Shown here piece after piece: positions 1 to 7,632 of a DNA stretch of 39,241 nucleotides (the stretch's first letter is position 1; each line of letters begins with the position of its first letter). The translations under genes and the position numbers were made by a program. Below the pieces are notes generated by a model, which saw only the letters and a program-made list of their open reading frames with translations, searched no databases and was not told the DNA's origin. Origin of the DNA: Phycisphaerales bacterium (GTDB lineage Bacteria > Planctomycetota > Phycisphaerae > Phycisphaerales > UBA1924); contig JAJDDM010000066.1 of assembly GCA_029260315.1 (NCBI GenBank), positions 1-39,241 on the forward strand, in the 5' to 3' direction.

Positions 1-47
1 CCGGGGCGACCGTCCACGCCTCGACCCGTTCGCGTCTTCGTTGACAT
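1..47 (-). CDS. 5' end of unknown gene, runs off left edge
   Basis: Only about 15 codons are in the window (peptide starts MSTKTRTGRGVDGR), so no function can be given. The start is supported by a perfect Shine-Dalgarno AAGGAGG on the minus strand (CCTCCTT at 54-60), six bases before the ATG whose complement is at 45-47. It points the same way as the truncated HNH gene to its right. The gap between them (48-126) would hold its promoter, but I see no convincing -35/-10 pair. Confidence 0.4.
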   Translation of the reverse strand, partial: MSTKTRTGRGVDGRP

Positions 48-126
48 CGCCGGCCTCCTTGCCGACGAGCAGTCTCACATATCATCCAACAAAGCGCAAC
101 CGAACGAGCGCCGAACAAATGGGCCG

Positions 127-633
127 TCAGACAGAGCCTAGAAGTTGTGGTTGTGCAATGCTGCAGATAGCACATTGGCCTCCGTATCCGGTCAACACCA
201 TCTCACGAAACAGGTGCTGAGTGACGCGAATCTTCTTCATGGCGTGGCGATCTGTACGCGCCACTTGCAGCACCGGATCGTCAGCCGGCGTCATTCTTGG
301 CTCCCGTCCTACCGTTACGGCGTACTTGCACTCTGATTCGTAGCCGATATCCTCAGGATGTTCCTGAAACTCTTGCCAAATCGTTTGGTCAAGTTTGGAT
401 GTTCCGCGGAGTCCTTTGATTCCCCTGGCCTGCAGGGCCGCGTCGAGCGCGGCAAGATTACAGCACTTCATTGCGACTGCACCTGGGGTCCGGCGAAGGT
501 GCTTGGCCAACTCGATGATGTCCGGGTTCCTCGAGTGCAGCTTGCCGAATGCTGTTCTGGAGTAGAGATTGAATGCGGCCAAGGTCTCACCGCGAGTCCA
601 GTTGCGCCGTTGGGAACTCGCGACCTTGGCCAT
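127..633 (-). pseudogene. HNH restriction endonuclease-like gene, truncated before the catalytic motif
   Basis: The product resembles the N-terminal half of putative HNH restriction endonucleases: NWTRGETLAAFNLY near the start, then HSRNPDIIELAKHL, TPGAVAMKCCNLAALD and ALQARGIKGL. The start at 633 (MAKVASS) is chosen for the GAGGTG six bases upstream; an ATG at 666 would add 11 residues. The protein ends after FREMVLTGYGGQCAIC and QPQLLGSV, just where relatives continue into the ASHI..PW and H-N-H zinc/catalytic segment. Full-length relatives are roughly 300 residues against 168 here. No reading frame in the remaining bases 1-126 restores the missing motif, so this looks like a 3' deletion rather than one frameshift. 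Nuclease activity is not expected. Base composition is less GC-rich than the genes to the right, fitting an accessory gene. Confidence 0.7.
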
Positions 634-963
634 GTCGATCACCTCGATTTCTGCCGCACCACACAATTAGTCAGCCCGTCTCGTTCGCCCTGTTCGAGGC
701 GAGGGCAACAGGCGGAGAATATCACAGGTTGCCATTCACCAGCTGGCGGCGAACTGCCCCAATCCGAGGCAGCAGCCTCAGAAACTCCGCCTTGGCGACG
801 GAATCCGTCAACTGATAAGGTGAGCAGGTGAGCATTTCGGTCAGTTGGGGCGCCCTCGCAGGGCTTGCACATGATCGCGACAATCTCTGTACCCAGGGCG
901 TTGCCCTGGGCTGTGACTATTAGGCCCCGTTGGGCCAATTCCTCTGCTATGCGTGTGAAGGAC
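634..963. other. Intergenic gap with no supported gene
   Basis: About 330 bases separate the HNH remnant from the 3' end of lpdA. Open frames exist but have no recognisable domain, ribosome site or plausible composition. The part next to lpdA holds two adjacent hairpins (892-936, listed separately). The rest shows no RNA gene or promoter that I can support. Confidence 0.5.
892..936. repeat. Double-hairpin REP-like element downstream of lpdA
   Basis: Two inverted repeats lie side by side. CCCAGGGC (892-899) pairs with GCCCTGGG (903-910) around a 3-base loop, and GGCCC (923-927) pairs with GGGCC (932-936) around a 4-base loop. When read as protein the first gives the QGNALG-type string that recurs in spurious planctomycete ORFs, so I infer a dispersed REP-like repeat. 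Because lpdA is transcribed towards it, the pair may also act as its terminator, although no T-tract follows on the minus strand. Confidence 0.45.
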
Positions 964-2508
964 TCATGCGTTGATCACCCGCCCCTCGCTCGCCAGGGCC
1001 GCCTCGTGGACGCTCTCGTGCATGGTGGGGTGGGCGTGGACGGTGACGATGAGTTCTTCGCTGGTGGCTTCGAGGCGGCGGGCGAGGCTGAGCTCGGCGA
1101 TGAGTTCGGTGGCCTGGTCGCCCATGATGTGTGCGCCGAGGATCTCGCCGCGGGGCAGGCCCCGGATGATCTTGCAGAAGCCGTCGGTGTGGTGTGATGC
1201 GATGGCTTTGCCGAGGGCGGTGAAGGGGAACTTGCCGACCTCGTAGTCGGTTCCCTTCTTGAGGCCCTGGTCCTTGAGGGCCTGTTCGGTGTAGCCGACG
1301 GAGGCGACCTGGGGCTGGCAGTAGGTGCAGCCGGGGATGACCGAGTAATCGAGGGGGATGGGCTCGTGGTCGAGCTTGCCTGCGCGCCAGGCGATGCGCT
1401 CGACGCAGAGGATGGCTTCTTCGGAGGCGACGTGGGCGAGCCAGGGGGGGCCGATGACATCGCCGATGGCGTAGATGTTCGGGAGGTTGGTCTTGTAGTC
1501 GAGGGGTTTGGCGGGGTTGGAGAAGTCGGCGGGGGTGTAGTCGGTTTTGATGTGGTTCTTGACGGTTTCGAGGCCCAGCTTGTCGTCGAAGAGGCCGTCG
1601 TAGCGGCCCTGGACGCCTATGGCGAGCAGGACGCGGTCGGCCTCGATGGTTTCTTTCTTGGACTCGTCGGGTTTGCCGTCCTTGTTGACCGGGGCGATGG
1701 TGACCTTGACGCCGGTCTTGGTTTTTTCGACGTTTGTCGTGGTGTGAGAGAGCTTGAGGTTGAGGCCCTTCTTTTTGTAGAGCTTGGTCATGGCGGCGGA
1801 GACGTCGGCGTCCTCGACGGGCAGGAGGCGGTCCATCATCTCGACGATGGTGACCTCGGTGCCGAAGGAGTGGTAGAAGTAGCCGAACTCCATGCCGATG
1901 GCGCCCGCGCCGACGACGACGAGCTTCTTGGGGAACTCCTTGTTGTACATGGCCTCGCGTGCGCCCCAGATTCTGTCGCCATCGAACTTGGCGAAGGGGA
2001 GGTCGCGGGCGATGCTGCCGGTGGCGATGAGGACGTTGTCGGCGGTGATGGTTTCCTTGGTCTTGCCAGGTTTGGCGGGGGCGTCGGTGCGCTCCTCGGT
2101 GACCTCGCACTCCTGGATCGCGATCTTGCAGGGACCGTCCTTGGGGGCGGCGGTGATCTTGGCGCTGGCCTCGAAGTGGGTGATCTTGTTCTTTTTGAGG
2201 AGGAAGCCGACGCCCTGGTTGAGCTTGTTTGCGACGTCGCGGCTGCGGCCGATGACCTTGGACCAGTCGAAGTCGATCTCGCCCTTGAGCTTGAGTCCCC
2301 AGACATCGCGCTCGCTGAGCTTCTCCATGAGCTCGGCGTTGGTGAGCAGGGCCTTGCTGGGGATGCAGCCCCAGTTGAGGCAGACGCCGCCGAGCTTTGC
2401 GCGTTCGACGCAGGCGACCTTGAGGCCGAGCTGTGCGGCGCGGATCGCGCCGACGTATCCGCCGGGACCGCTGCCGATGACGACGAGATCGAAGTGCTTG
2501 TCCGCCAC
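964..2508 (-). CDS. lpdA: Dihydrolipoyl dehydrogenase (E3 flavoprotein)
   Basis: Reoxidises dihydrolipoamide with NAD+ as the E3 subunit of pyruvate/2-oxoglutarate dehydrogenase or glycine cleavage complexes, in the cytoplasm. Visible family marks, in order: FAD-binding GSGPGGYVGAIRAAQ at the N-terminus; the redox disulfide GGVCLNWGCIPSKAL; NAD-binding GAGAIGMEFGYF; the second FAD site YAIGDV; and the C-terminal active-site HAHPTMHE that serves the partner subunit. The GTG at 2508 is preferred over the ATG at 2523, because the AAAGG covering that ATG is well placed as ribosome site for the GTG. Length is about 514 residues against a usual 460-475. The extra residues lie mainly in a charged, Lys-rich insertion between the redox site and the NAD domain, around the EERTDAPAKPGKTKE stretch. 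No E1/E2 gene is adjacent. It is divergent from the sigma factor gene. Confidence 0.96.
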   Translation of the reverse strand: MADKHFDLVVIGSGPGGYVGAIRAAQLGLKVACVERAKLGGVCLNWGCIPSKALLTNAELMEKLSERDVWGLKLKGEIDFDWSKVIGRSRDVANKLNQGVGFLLKKNKITHFEASAKITAAPKDGPCKIAIQECEVTEERTDAPAKPGKTKETITADNVLIATGSIARDLPFAKFDGDRIWGAREAMYNKEFPKKLVVVGAGAIGMEFGYFYHSFGTEVTIVEMMDRLLPVEDADVSAAMTKLYKKKGLNLKLSHTTTNVEKTKTGVKVTIAPVNKDGKPDESKKETIEADRVLLAIGVQGRYDGLFDDKLGLETVKNHIKTDYTPADFSNPAKPLDYKTNLPNIYAIGDVIGPPWLAHVASEEAILCVERIAWRAGKLDHEPIPLDYSVIPGCTYCQPQVASVGYTEQALKDQGLKKGTDYEVGKFPFTALGKAIASHHTDGFCKIIRGLPRGEILGAHIMGDQATELIAELSLARRLEATSEELIVTVHAHPTMHESVHEAALASEGRVINA

Positions 2509-2559
2509 TGAGGAGCCTTTCATTCGTGCTCTGGTCGGGTGGTGATGGGAAAGGGCGGA

Positions 2560-2565
2560 AGTATA
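2560..2565 (-). promoter_or_regulatory. Candidate -10 element for lpdA
   Basis: TATACT on the minus strand matches the -10 consensus at five of six positions and would give a leader of roughly 45 bases before the lpdA GTG. No -35 hexamer is recognisable at 16-18 bases, so this is a weak prediction. Confidence 0.25.
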
Positions 2566-2600
2566 GGGCGAGGGCGGGTGATCTTCGGGGCGCAGCAGTG

Positions 2601-2640
2601 GTCGGCGGGGGTCGGCGGGGGTTGGCGGGGGTTGGCGGTA
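2601..2640. repeat. Four tandem 10-bp repeats in a divergent promoter region
   Basis: The units GTCGGCGGGG, GTCGGCGGGG, GTTGGCGGGG and GTTGGCGGTA follow one another without gaps, with only C/T differences until the last two bases. The period of 10 bp is close to one helical turn, so one face of the DNA would carry four copies of the same G-rich site. They lie between lpdA and the sigma factor gene, 45 bases before the latter's start. A regulator-binding array or simple slippage repeat are both possible. Confidence 0.7.
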
Positions 2641-2684
2641 TTCTGGGGCTCGTGGGCGCGGGGGCGGTCGGACGGGAGTCGTTG

Positions 2685-3266
2685 ATGGATTCGTCGCAGG
2701 ACATCACGCTGCTGCTGCAGGCGGCGGGCAAGGGAGACCGGCACGCGGCAGAGGAGCTGCTGCCGCTGGTGTACGGCGAGCTTCGGAAGCTGGCGGGGGC
2801 GCGGATGGCGCAGGAGTCGCCGGGACAGACGCTGCAGCCCACGGCGCTGGTGCATGAGGCGTACCTGCGGCTGGTTGGAAGGGAAGACCCGGGCTGGGAC
2901 GGGCGGGGGCACTTCTTCGCGTCGGCGGCGCGGGCGATGCGACGCATCCTGGTCGATCGGGCGCGGTCTCGCGGAAGCGTGAAGCACGGCGGGGGGCAAC
3001 ACCCGGCGAGCCTGGAGCACGAGCCAGCAGGGATCGACTCGGACGGGGCGGAGGACGGGGCGGGGATGGTGGCGCTGGACGAGGCGTTGGATGAGTTGGA
3101 GCGGATCGAGCCGCGGCTGGTGGACGTGGTGCATCTGCGATATTTCGCGGGATTGCCGAGCGAGGCGATCGCGCGGACGCTGGGTGTCTCGAAGCGGACG
3201 GTGGAGCGTGACTGGCTGAGCGCGCGGGCGTGGCTGCACGACGCGATCGAGGGGTCGGCATCGTGA
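2685..3266 (+). CDS. ECF-type RNA polymerase sigma factor, TIGR02999 family
   Basis: Directs RNA polymerase to a specific promoter set. The sequence follows the family throughout: ITLLLQAAGKGDRHAAEEL and LPLVYGELRKLA (region 2), QTLQPTALVHEAYLRL, HFFASAARAMRRILVD ARs-type core, a KHGGG linker, then the region 4 helix-turn-helix with ALDEALDEL, VVHLRYFAGL, TLGVSKRTVERDW and the final ARAWL. The start at 2685 (MDSSQD) follows a GGGAG; the open frame extends upstream but that part is low-complexity and includes the tandem repeat. About 193 residues, normal for the family. Its TGA overlaps the GTG start of the kinase gene (GTGA at 3263-3266), so the two are probably translated together. In planctomycetes such sigma factors are commonly paired with Ser/Thr kinases in place of an anti-sigma factor; the partnership here is inferred from position. 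Confidence 0.95.
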   Translation: MDSSQDITLLLQAAGKGDRHAAEELLPLVYGELRKLAGARMAQESPGQTLQPTALVHEAYLRLVGREDPGWDGRGHFFASAARAMRRILVDRARSRGSVKHGGGQHPASLEHEPAGIDSDGAEDGAGMVALDEALDELERIEPRLVDVVHLRYFAGLPSEAIARTLGVSKRTVERDWLSARAWLHDAIEGSAS

Positions 3267-5947
3267 GCGGGGATTGGCCCGAGGTCTGGGAGGTCTTTCA
3301 CGAGGCGCTGGAGTTGCCCGAGGGTGAGCGCGCGGCACTGCTGGATGCGTGCTGCGCGGACGCGGCGATGCGCGAGCGGGTGGAGCGGATGCTCAGCGCC
3401 AACGCGCGCCAATCGGGGTTTCTGGACACGCCGCCGATTGAGCTTTGTGCGCCCCTGGCGGTCGATCGCGAGCAAGAGCGGATCGCGGGCTACGAGATCG
3501 TGCGTGTGATCGGCGAGGGCGGGATGGGCGTGGTGTACGAGGCGGTGCAGCATGCGCCGGTGCATCGGCGGGTGGCGCTGAAGGTGATCCGCGCGGGGCT
3601 TGCTTCGGAGCGGATCGTGGCGCGATTCGCCAGCGAGGGGCAGACGCTGGCGCGGATGACCCACCCGTGCGTGGCGCAGGTGTACGACGCCGGGACGACC
3701 GAGCGCGGACGCCCGTACTTCGCGATGGAGTTCGTGGACGGCGTTCCCATCACGGCATATTGCAAGGAGCACGGGCTGGGCTTGCGCGAGCGGCTGCGGC
3801 TATTCCTGCGGGTGTGTGAGGGGGTGCAGCACGCGCACCAGAAGGGGGTGATCCACCGGGATCTGAAGCCGGCGAACATCCTCGTGTGCGACGCGTCGAC
3901 GGGTCTCGAGGGAAGCGATCGGGGCGGGACGGGCGAGGGAGGGCCGCTACCCAAGGTGCTGGATTTCGGGGTCGCGAAGCTGGTGGAGTCCGACGCGATG
4001 GAGGGCGCGACACTGGGCGCGACGATGAGCCCGTCCATGACACGGGCGGGGGAGATCGTGGGCACGCCGACGCACATGAGCCCCGAGCAGATCAAGGGAG
4101 AGGACGTGGACACGCGCAGCGACGCGTACTCGCTGGGCGTGCTGCTGTATCAGCTCTTGTGCGGGTCGCTGCCGTTCGAGGGCGGGGAGGGATTCTCGCT
4201 GATCGACCTGCAGCGGCTGATCTGCGAGAGCGAACCGACGAGGCCGAGCGCGAGGCTGGCGGGGGGCGCTGGGCCGGTGACGAGTCGGCAGGTGCGGGGC
4301 GATCTGGACTGGATCGTGCTGCGGGCGATGGAGAAGGAGCGCGGGCGTCGGTACGAGTCGGTCTCGGGGTTGGCGGCGGACGTGGCGCGGCACCTGGCGC
4401 ACGAGCCGGTGGTCGCGGGCCCGCCGAGCGCGCTGTACCGGTTGGGCAAGCTGGCGCGCCGCAACCGCGCGGCGTTCGCGGCGGGAGTGATCGTCCTCGT
4501 CTCACTGAGCGGCGCGGTGATCGGGACGTCGATCGCACTGGCCCGGGCGCACGACGCCGAGCGCGTCGCGCGTGAAGAGGCCGAACTGGCGACGGCGATC
4601 AACCGGTTCATCGACCAGACGCTGGCGTCGGCGGACCCGGCGTACGGGCCGGATCTGACGATGCGGAGCGTGCTGGACTCGGCGGCGCTGCGGATGGATC
4701 GGGCGTTGGGCGCTTCGCCTCGGGTGCAGGGGGCGCTGCGCCGGACGATCGGGCGTTCCTATCAGCGTTTGGGCCTGTATGAGCGCGCTGTTGAGCAGTT
4801 CGAACGCGCGCACGCGGGTCTGCTCGAGGGCGGCGCGTCGCTGGGCGAGCAGGCGGATTGTCTGGTTCAGTTGGCCGGCGTGCTGGTGCTGCTGGGGCGG
4901 TATCCGCGGGCGCTGGAGACGCTCGACCGTGTGGACGAGCTGGTCGGGCGACGGGGCGTGCCGGCGGCGGCGGGCGCGCGGGCCATGCTGGTGCGGGCGG
5001 ACGTTCTGGCGGAGATGGGCGAGGTGGACGAGGCTCAGGCGCTCTTCGAGCGGTCGGCGGTCGATCTGCGGGAGACAATGGAGCCGGACGATCCCGAGCT
5101 GGCGACGCTGCTGAGCGAGTACGCGATCTTTCTGCGCACGCGGCTTCAGCATGACCGAGCCCAAGAGGTGTATGACGAGATCCTGGCGATCCAGCGGCGC
5201 ACGATGGACGAGGAGCACCCCGAGGTGCTCACGATGCGCAACAACATCGCGATGCTGTTGCTGTATCGGGGCGATTACGCGGGATCGAGGCCGCTCCTGG
5301 CGGAGGTGCTCAAGGCGCGTCGGCGGGCGTTGCCGGCGGGGCATCCGGATATCGCCGAGAGCGCCAACAACCTGGCGATCGCGCTGGAGAAACTGGGGGA
5401 GATCGACCGGGCGATCGAGCTGTACGACGAGGCGAGCGAGATTCTGGCGGGGGCGTTCGGCGAGATCCATCCGAACATCGCGACGCTGATGTTCAACGTG
5501 GGGTCGATCCACCTGGACCATGAGCGCTACGAGCCGGCCGAGGAGCGGTTCGTGGAGTCGCTGCGGATCGATCGGGCGTTGCGGGGGGATACGCATCCGT
5601 ACATCGCCGACGCGCTGTTCAAGCTGGGCACGATCGCGTTTGCGTGTGAGGATTACGCGCTGGCTCTGGAGCGGTACGAGGAGTGTGCGCGGATCCGCGG
5701 CGCGGTGCTGCCGGCCGAAAGCGAGAAGACGCCCTCTGCGCGGGCGGCGGTCGGGGCTACGCTGGTGCGCCTGGGGCGCGTCGAGGAGGGGCACGAGCGG
5801 CTTCTCGAGGCGTTCGAGACGCTGCGTGAGCTCGAGGGGCTGGGCGATGGGGACACGCAGTTCGCGCTGACGCACCTGATCGAGGCCGTCGAGCGGCTCG
5901 GAGAAACCGAGCGGGCGTCGGCATACCGGGATCTGCTCGAAGGCTGA
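3263..5947 (+). CDS. Membrane serine/threonine protein kinase with C-terminal TPR repeats
   Basis: A Hanks-type kinase likely to sense or relay a signal to the coupled sigma factor. After an N-terminal region of about 75 residues comes the kinase domain: Gly-loop GEGGMGVVYEA from residue 84, ALKVI lysine, HRDLKPANIL from residue 198, DFGVAKL from residue 234, then GTPTHMSPEQ in the activation segment. One transmembrane helix follows at about 408-430 (GVIVLVSLSGAVIGTSIAL). The remaining 450 residues are TPR-like repeats (for example ALETLDRV, NNLAIALEKLGEIDRAIELY, LMFNVGSIHLDHERYEPAEE), expected outside the membrane and suited to protein binding. The GTG at 3263 is chosen because it has GAGGGG upstream and overlaps the sigma factor stop; an earlier start would add 11 residues lying inside the sigma factor gene. 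All catalytic residues are present, so it should be active. A terminator-like hairpin follows. Confidence 0.94.
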   Translation: MSGDWPEVWEVFHEALELPEGERAALLDACCADAAMRERVERMLSANARQSGFLDTPPIELCAPLAVDREQERIAGYEIVRVIGEGGMGVVYEAVQHAPVHRRVALKVIRAGLASERIVARFASEGQTLARMTHPCVAQVYDAGTTERGRPYFAMEFVDGVPITAYCKEHGLGLRERLRLFLRVCEGVQHAHQKGVIHRDLKPANILVCDASTGLEGSDRGGTGEGGPLPKVLDFGVAKLVESDAMEGATLGATMSPSMTRAGEIVGTPTHMSPEQIKGEDVDTRSDAYSLGVLLYQLLCGSLPFEGGEGFSLIDLQRLICESEPTRPSARLAGGAGPVTSRQVRGDLDWIVLRAMEKERGRRYESVSGLAADVARHLAHEPVVAGPPSALYRLGKLARRNRAAFAAGVIVLVSLSGAVIGTSIALARAHDAERVAREEAELATAINRFIDQTLASADPAYGPDLTMRSVLDSAALRMDRALGASPRVQGALRRTIGRSYQRLGLYERAVEQFERAHAGLLEGGASLGEQADCLVQLAGVLVLLGRYPRALETLDRVDELVGRRGVPAAAGARAMLVRADVLAEMGEVDEAQALFERSAVDLRETMEPDDPELATLLSEYAIFLRTRLQHDRAQEVYDEILAIQRRTMDEEHPEVLTMRNNIAMLLLYRGDYAGSRPLLAEVLKARRRALPAGHPDIAESANNLAIALEKLGEIDRAIELYDEASEILAGAFGEIHPNIATLMFNVGSIHLDHERYEPAEERFVESLRIDRALRGDTHPYIADALFKLGTIAFACEDYALALERYEECARIRGAVLPAESEKTPSARAAVGATLVRLGRVEEGHERLLEAFETLRELEGLGDGDTQFALTHLIEAVERLGETERASAYRDLLEG

Positions 5948-5963
5948 GAGCATCTCGTTTCCG

Positions 5964-5993
5964 GGCCCGTCGCCTCCTTGGTGGCGGTGGGCC
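5964..5993 (+). terminator. Hairpin ending the sigma factor-kinase operon
   Basis: GGCCCGTCGCC (5964-5974) pairs along all 11 positions with GGCGGTGGGCC (5983-5993), two of them G-U wobbles, around an 8-base loop. It lies 16 bases after the kinase stop. No T-tract follows, so it may be Rho-independent only in part, or a 3' stabiliser. Confidence 0.55.
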
Positions 5994-6324
5994 GCGAGAG
6001 AGCATCACACAACGTGGCGGCCGCGACCCAGCCATGTGTTAGCGTCGTGTGAAGCGCGCACCAGAGCAAGGCTGCCTGTGAGGGCCGAGGCGTGCTCGCG
6101 ATGAGGAATCGAGCGATTCTCCACCCAGTCGCCGCGGCGTGAACCGCGCGGGGTGGCGCGCTCACGGGCGCGCAACTCATGCTCACCGATCAAGTTCGGC
6201 GCGCCCAGCGCAGTCCTAGCGCAAACTGCACGGTTGTGCGATTGATAATCGCGGTCGTTCCCACTTCACTAGCTGCTCCATCGTGTGGGTTTTTCGAGCA
6301 TCGCCAGAGTCATTGGAGCGGCAC
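5994..6324. other. Intergenic gap before the pseudopilin gene
   Basis: About 330 bases without a supported gene. The right-hand end becomes AT-richer (a TTGATAATCG stretch around 6242-6251), which may mark the promoter of the pseudopilin gene, but no matching -35 element is convincing. I see no RNA gene or repeat. Confidence 0.35.
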
Positions 6325-7371
6325 ATGAAGCATCAGGATCGTTCGTCGATCTCGCGAGGATTCACCCTCATCGAGCTGCTTGTCGTGATCGCGATCATCG
6401 CGGTCATTATTTCCATCTTGCTTCCCTCGCTCGCCGGGGCCCGCAAGGAGGCGCAGGCGATCAAGGTCGCCGCGGCGATCCGATCGGTCGGGCAGGGCGT
6501 GACGCAGTACACGACGGGCAAGCAGGACATGTTCCCGCCGTCGTATGTGTACGGGCGGCGCGAGGACGGGCTGGACTGGCGCAAGGAGGACCAGCGGACG
6601 ACCAATCCGACGCCTGCCAATGGCTATGTGCACTGGTCGCAGGCGCTGTTTGCCGGCGGGTTGACGCCGGAGGACGCGTTCACGTCGCCCGTCGTGACCA
6701 ACGGCGGTGCGCCGCGGACGAACCCGGGGCCGGACGGCCCTAATTGGGAGGATGGGCAGGTCAACGACATGGGCCAGGCGAGCCCCGCGGACCGCCCTCG
6801 CGACCGACAGGTGTCGCGCATCGCCTTCACGGGCAACGCGGCGATCTTCCCCAGAAACAAGTTCAACACCGGCGACTTCCGCCAGAACCGCCTGGTGCGA
6901 GGCAGCGCGATCGACTCCTCGGCGATGGGGTCCGCGGGAGTCATTCTCGCAACGGAGTTCTACGACAACGGCGACGGCTGGACGAGCCTCGCCGACACGC
7001 GCGTGAGCCAGGAGCGCCTCATCAAGAGCCATCGCCCGATCACGCCGTTCCTGGGACGGAGCACCGGGCTCGACGTGTTCAACGAGCCCGATCGCGGCAT
7101 CGCGAGTTTCCAGTATCCGCATGTGGATCAGATCCGCACCAAGGGCGAGTTGGAGCGGGACGGGGGCAGAGACCTGCTGGGCAACGGCGGAGAGACAAAC
7201 CTCGATGCCGTCGGGCGTCATCACAAGGGCGACTCGGCGTATTTCGTCTTCGTCGACGGGCACGCCGCGCGGATGAAGGTGCAGGAGACGGTGAAGGAGC
7301 GGCTCTGGGGCGATCGGTTCTGGAGCATCACGGGCAACACGGAGGTGGACCTGAATCTGAATCGCGACTAG
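6325..7371 (+). CDS. Pseudopilin with prepilin N-terminal cleavage/methylation motif
   Basis: A secreted, membrane-anchored subunit of a type II secretion-like or pilus-like assembly. The short leader MKHQDRSSISRG ends at residue 12. The mature part begins FTLIELLVVIAIIAVI with Glu at +5, the signal for prepilin peptidase and for filament assembly. The C-terminal part has HHKGDSAYFVFVDGHA, similar to the planctomycete H-x9-DG pseudopilin family. The start at 6325 follows GGAG seven bases upstream; 14 further upstream codons are open but lack a ribosome site. Length 348 residues, usual for this large planctomycete paralogue group. Such proteins are often made in many copies and their exact cargo or partners are mostly unknown. 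It stands alone, with no secretion ATPase or secretin nearby. Confidence 0.88.
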   Translation: MKHQDRSSISRGFTLIELLVVIAIIAVIISILLPSLAGARKEAQAIKVAAAIRSVGQGVTQYTTGKQDMFPPSYVYGRREDGLDWRKEDQRTTNPTPANGYVHWSQALFAGGLTPEDAFTSPVVTNGGAPRTNPGPDGPNWEDGQVNDMGQASPADRPRDRQVSRIAFTGNAAIFPRNKFNTGDFRQNRLVRGSAIDSSAMGSAGVILATEFYDNGDGWTSLADTRVSQERLIKSHRPITPFLGRSTGLDVFNEPDRGIASFQYPHVDQIRTKGELERDGGRDLLGNGGETNLDAVGRHHKGDSAYFVFVDGHAARMKVQETVKERLWGDRFWSITGNTEVDLNLNRD

Positions 7372-7632
7372 CGAGCGGGCTCCAGCGGCACGCCCGGGGC
7401 GCGGAAGGCTGAGGAGGAGAGATGGTGAGCGTGACCGGGAACGGTCGCACTCGCCTTCAGATCAACGCCAGCGGATCGGCGAGTGCAAGACGCGCCCGGG
7501 GTTGCCGTGGTTCGGCGCGGTCGGTGCGCGCACTTCCGGTGGCGTCGAGATGGAGGGATCCGCCGATGGGTCGGCGATCCAACGAGGCGGGCTCGCATTG
7601 GTCGGCCCAGGACTAGAGAGAAGGACACTGCA

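Noticed and set aside
78..155. Integron attC-like motif (ATCCAAC) beside the truncated HNH gene
   Set aside because: One seven-base match to the core site without the matching inverse core downstream; no integrase or other cassette nearby.
639..938. Minus-strand frame containing AQGNALG
   Set aside because: The recognisable string is the translation of the REP-like hairpin, not a protein motif.
947..3772. Very long open frame antisense to lpdA, the sigma factor and the kinase
   Set aside because: Extremely Arg/Pro/His-rich, no ribosome site, no domain; a by-product of high third-position G+C in genuine genes on this stretch.
7422..7616. 64-codon frame with a strong GAGGAGGAGAG ribosome-like site
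   Set aside because: Product is rich in Arg, Ser and Ala with no hydrophobic core or similarity; the purine run alone is not enough. It may be worth a ribosome-profiling check.
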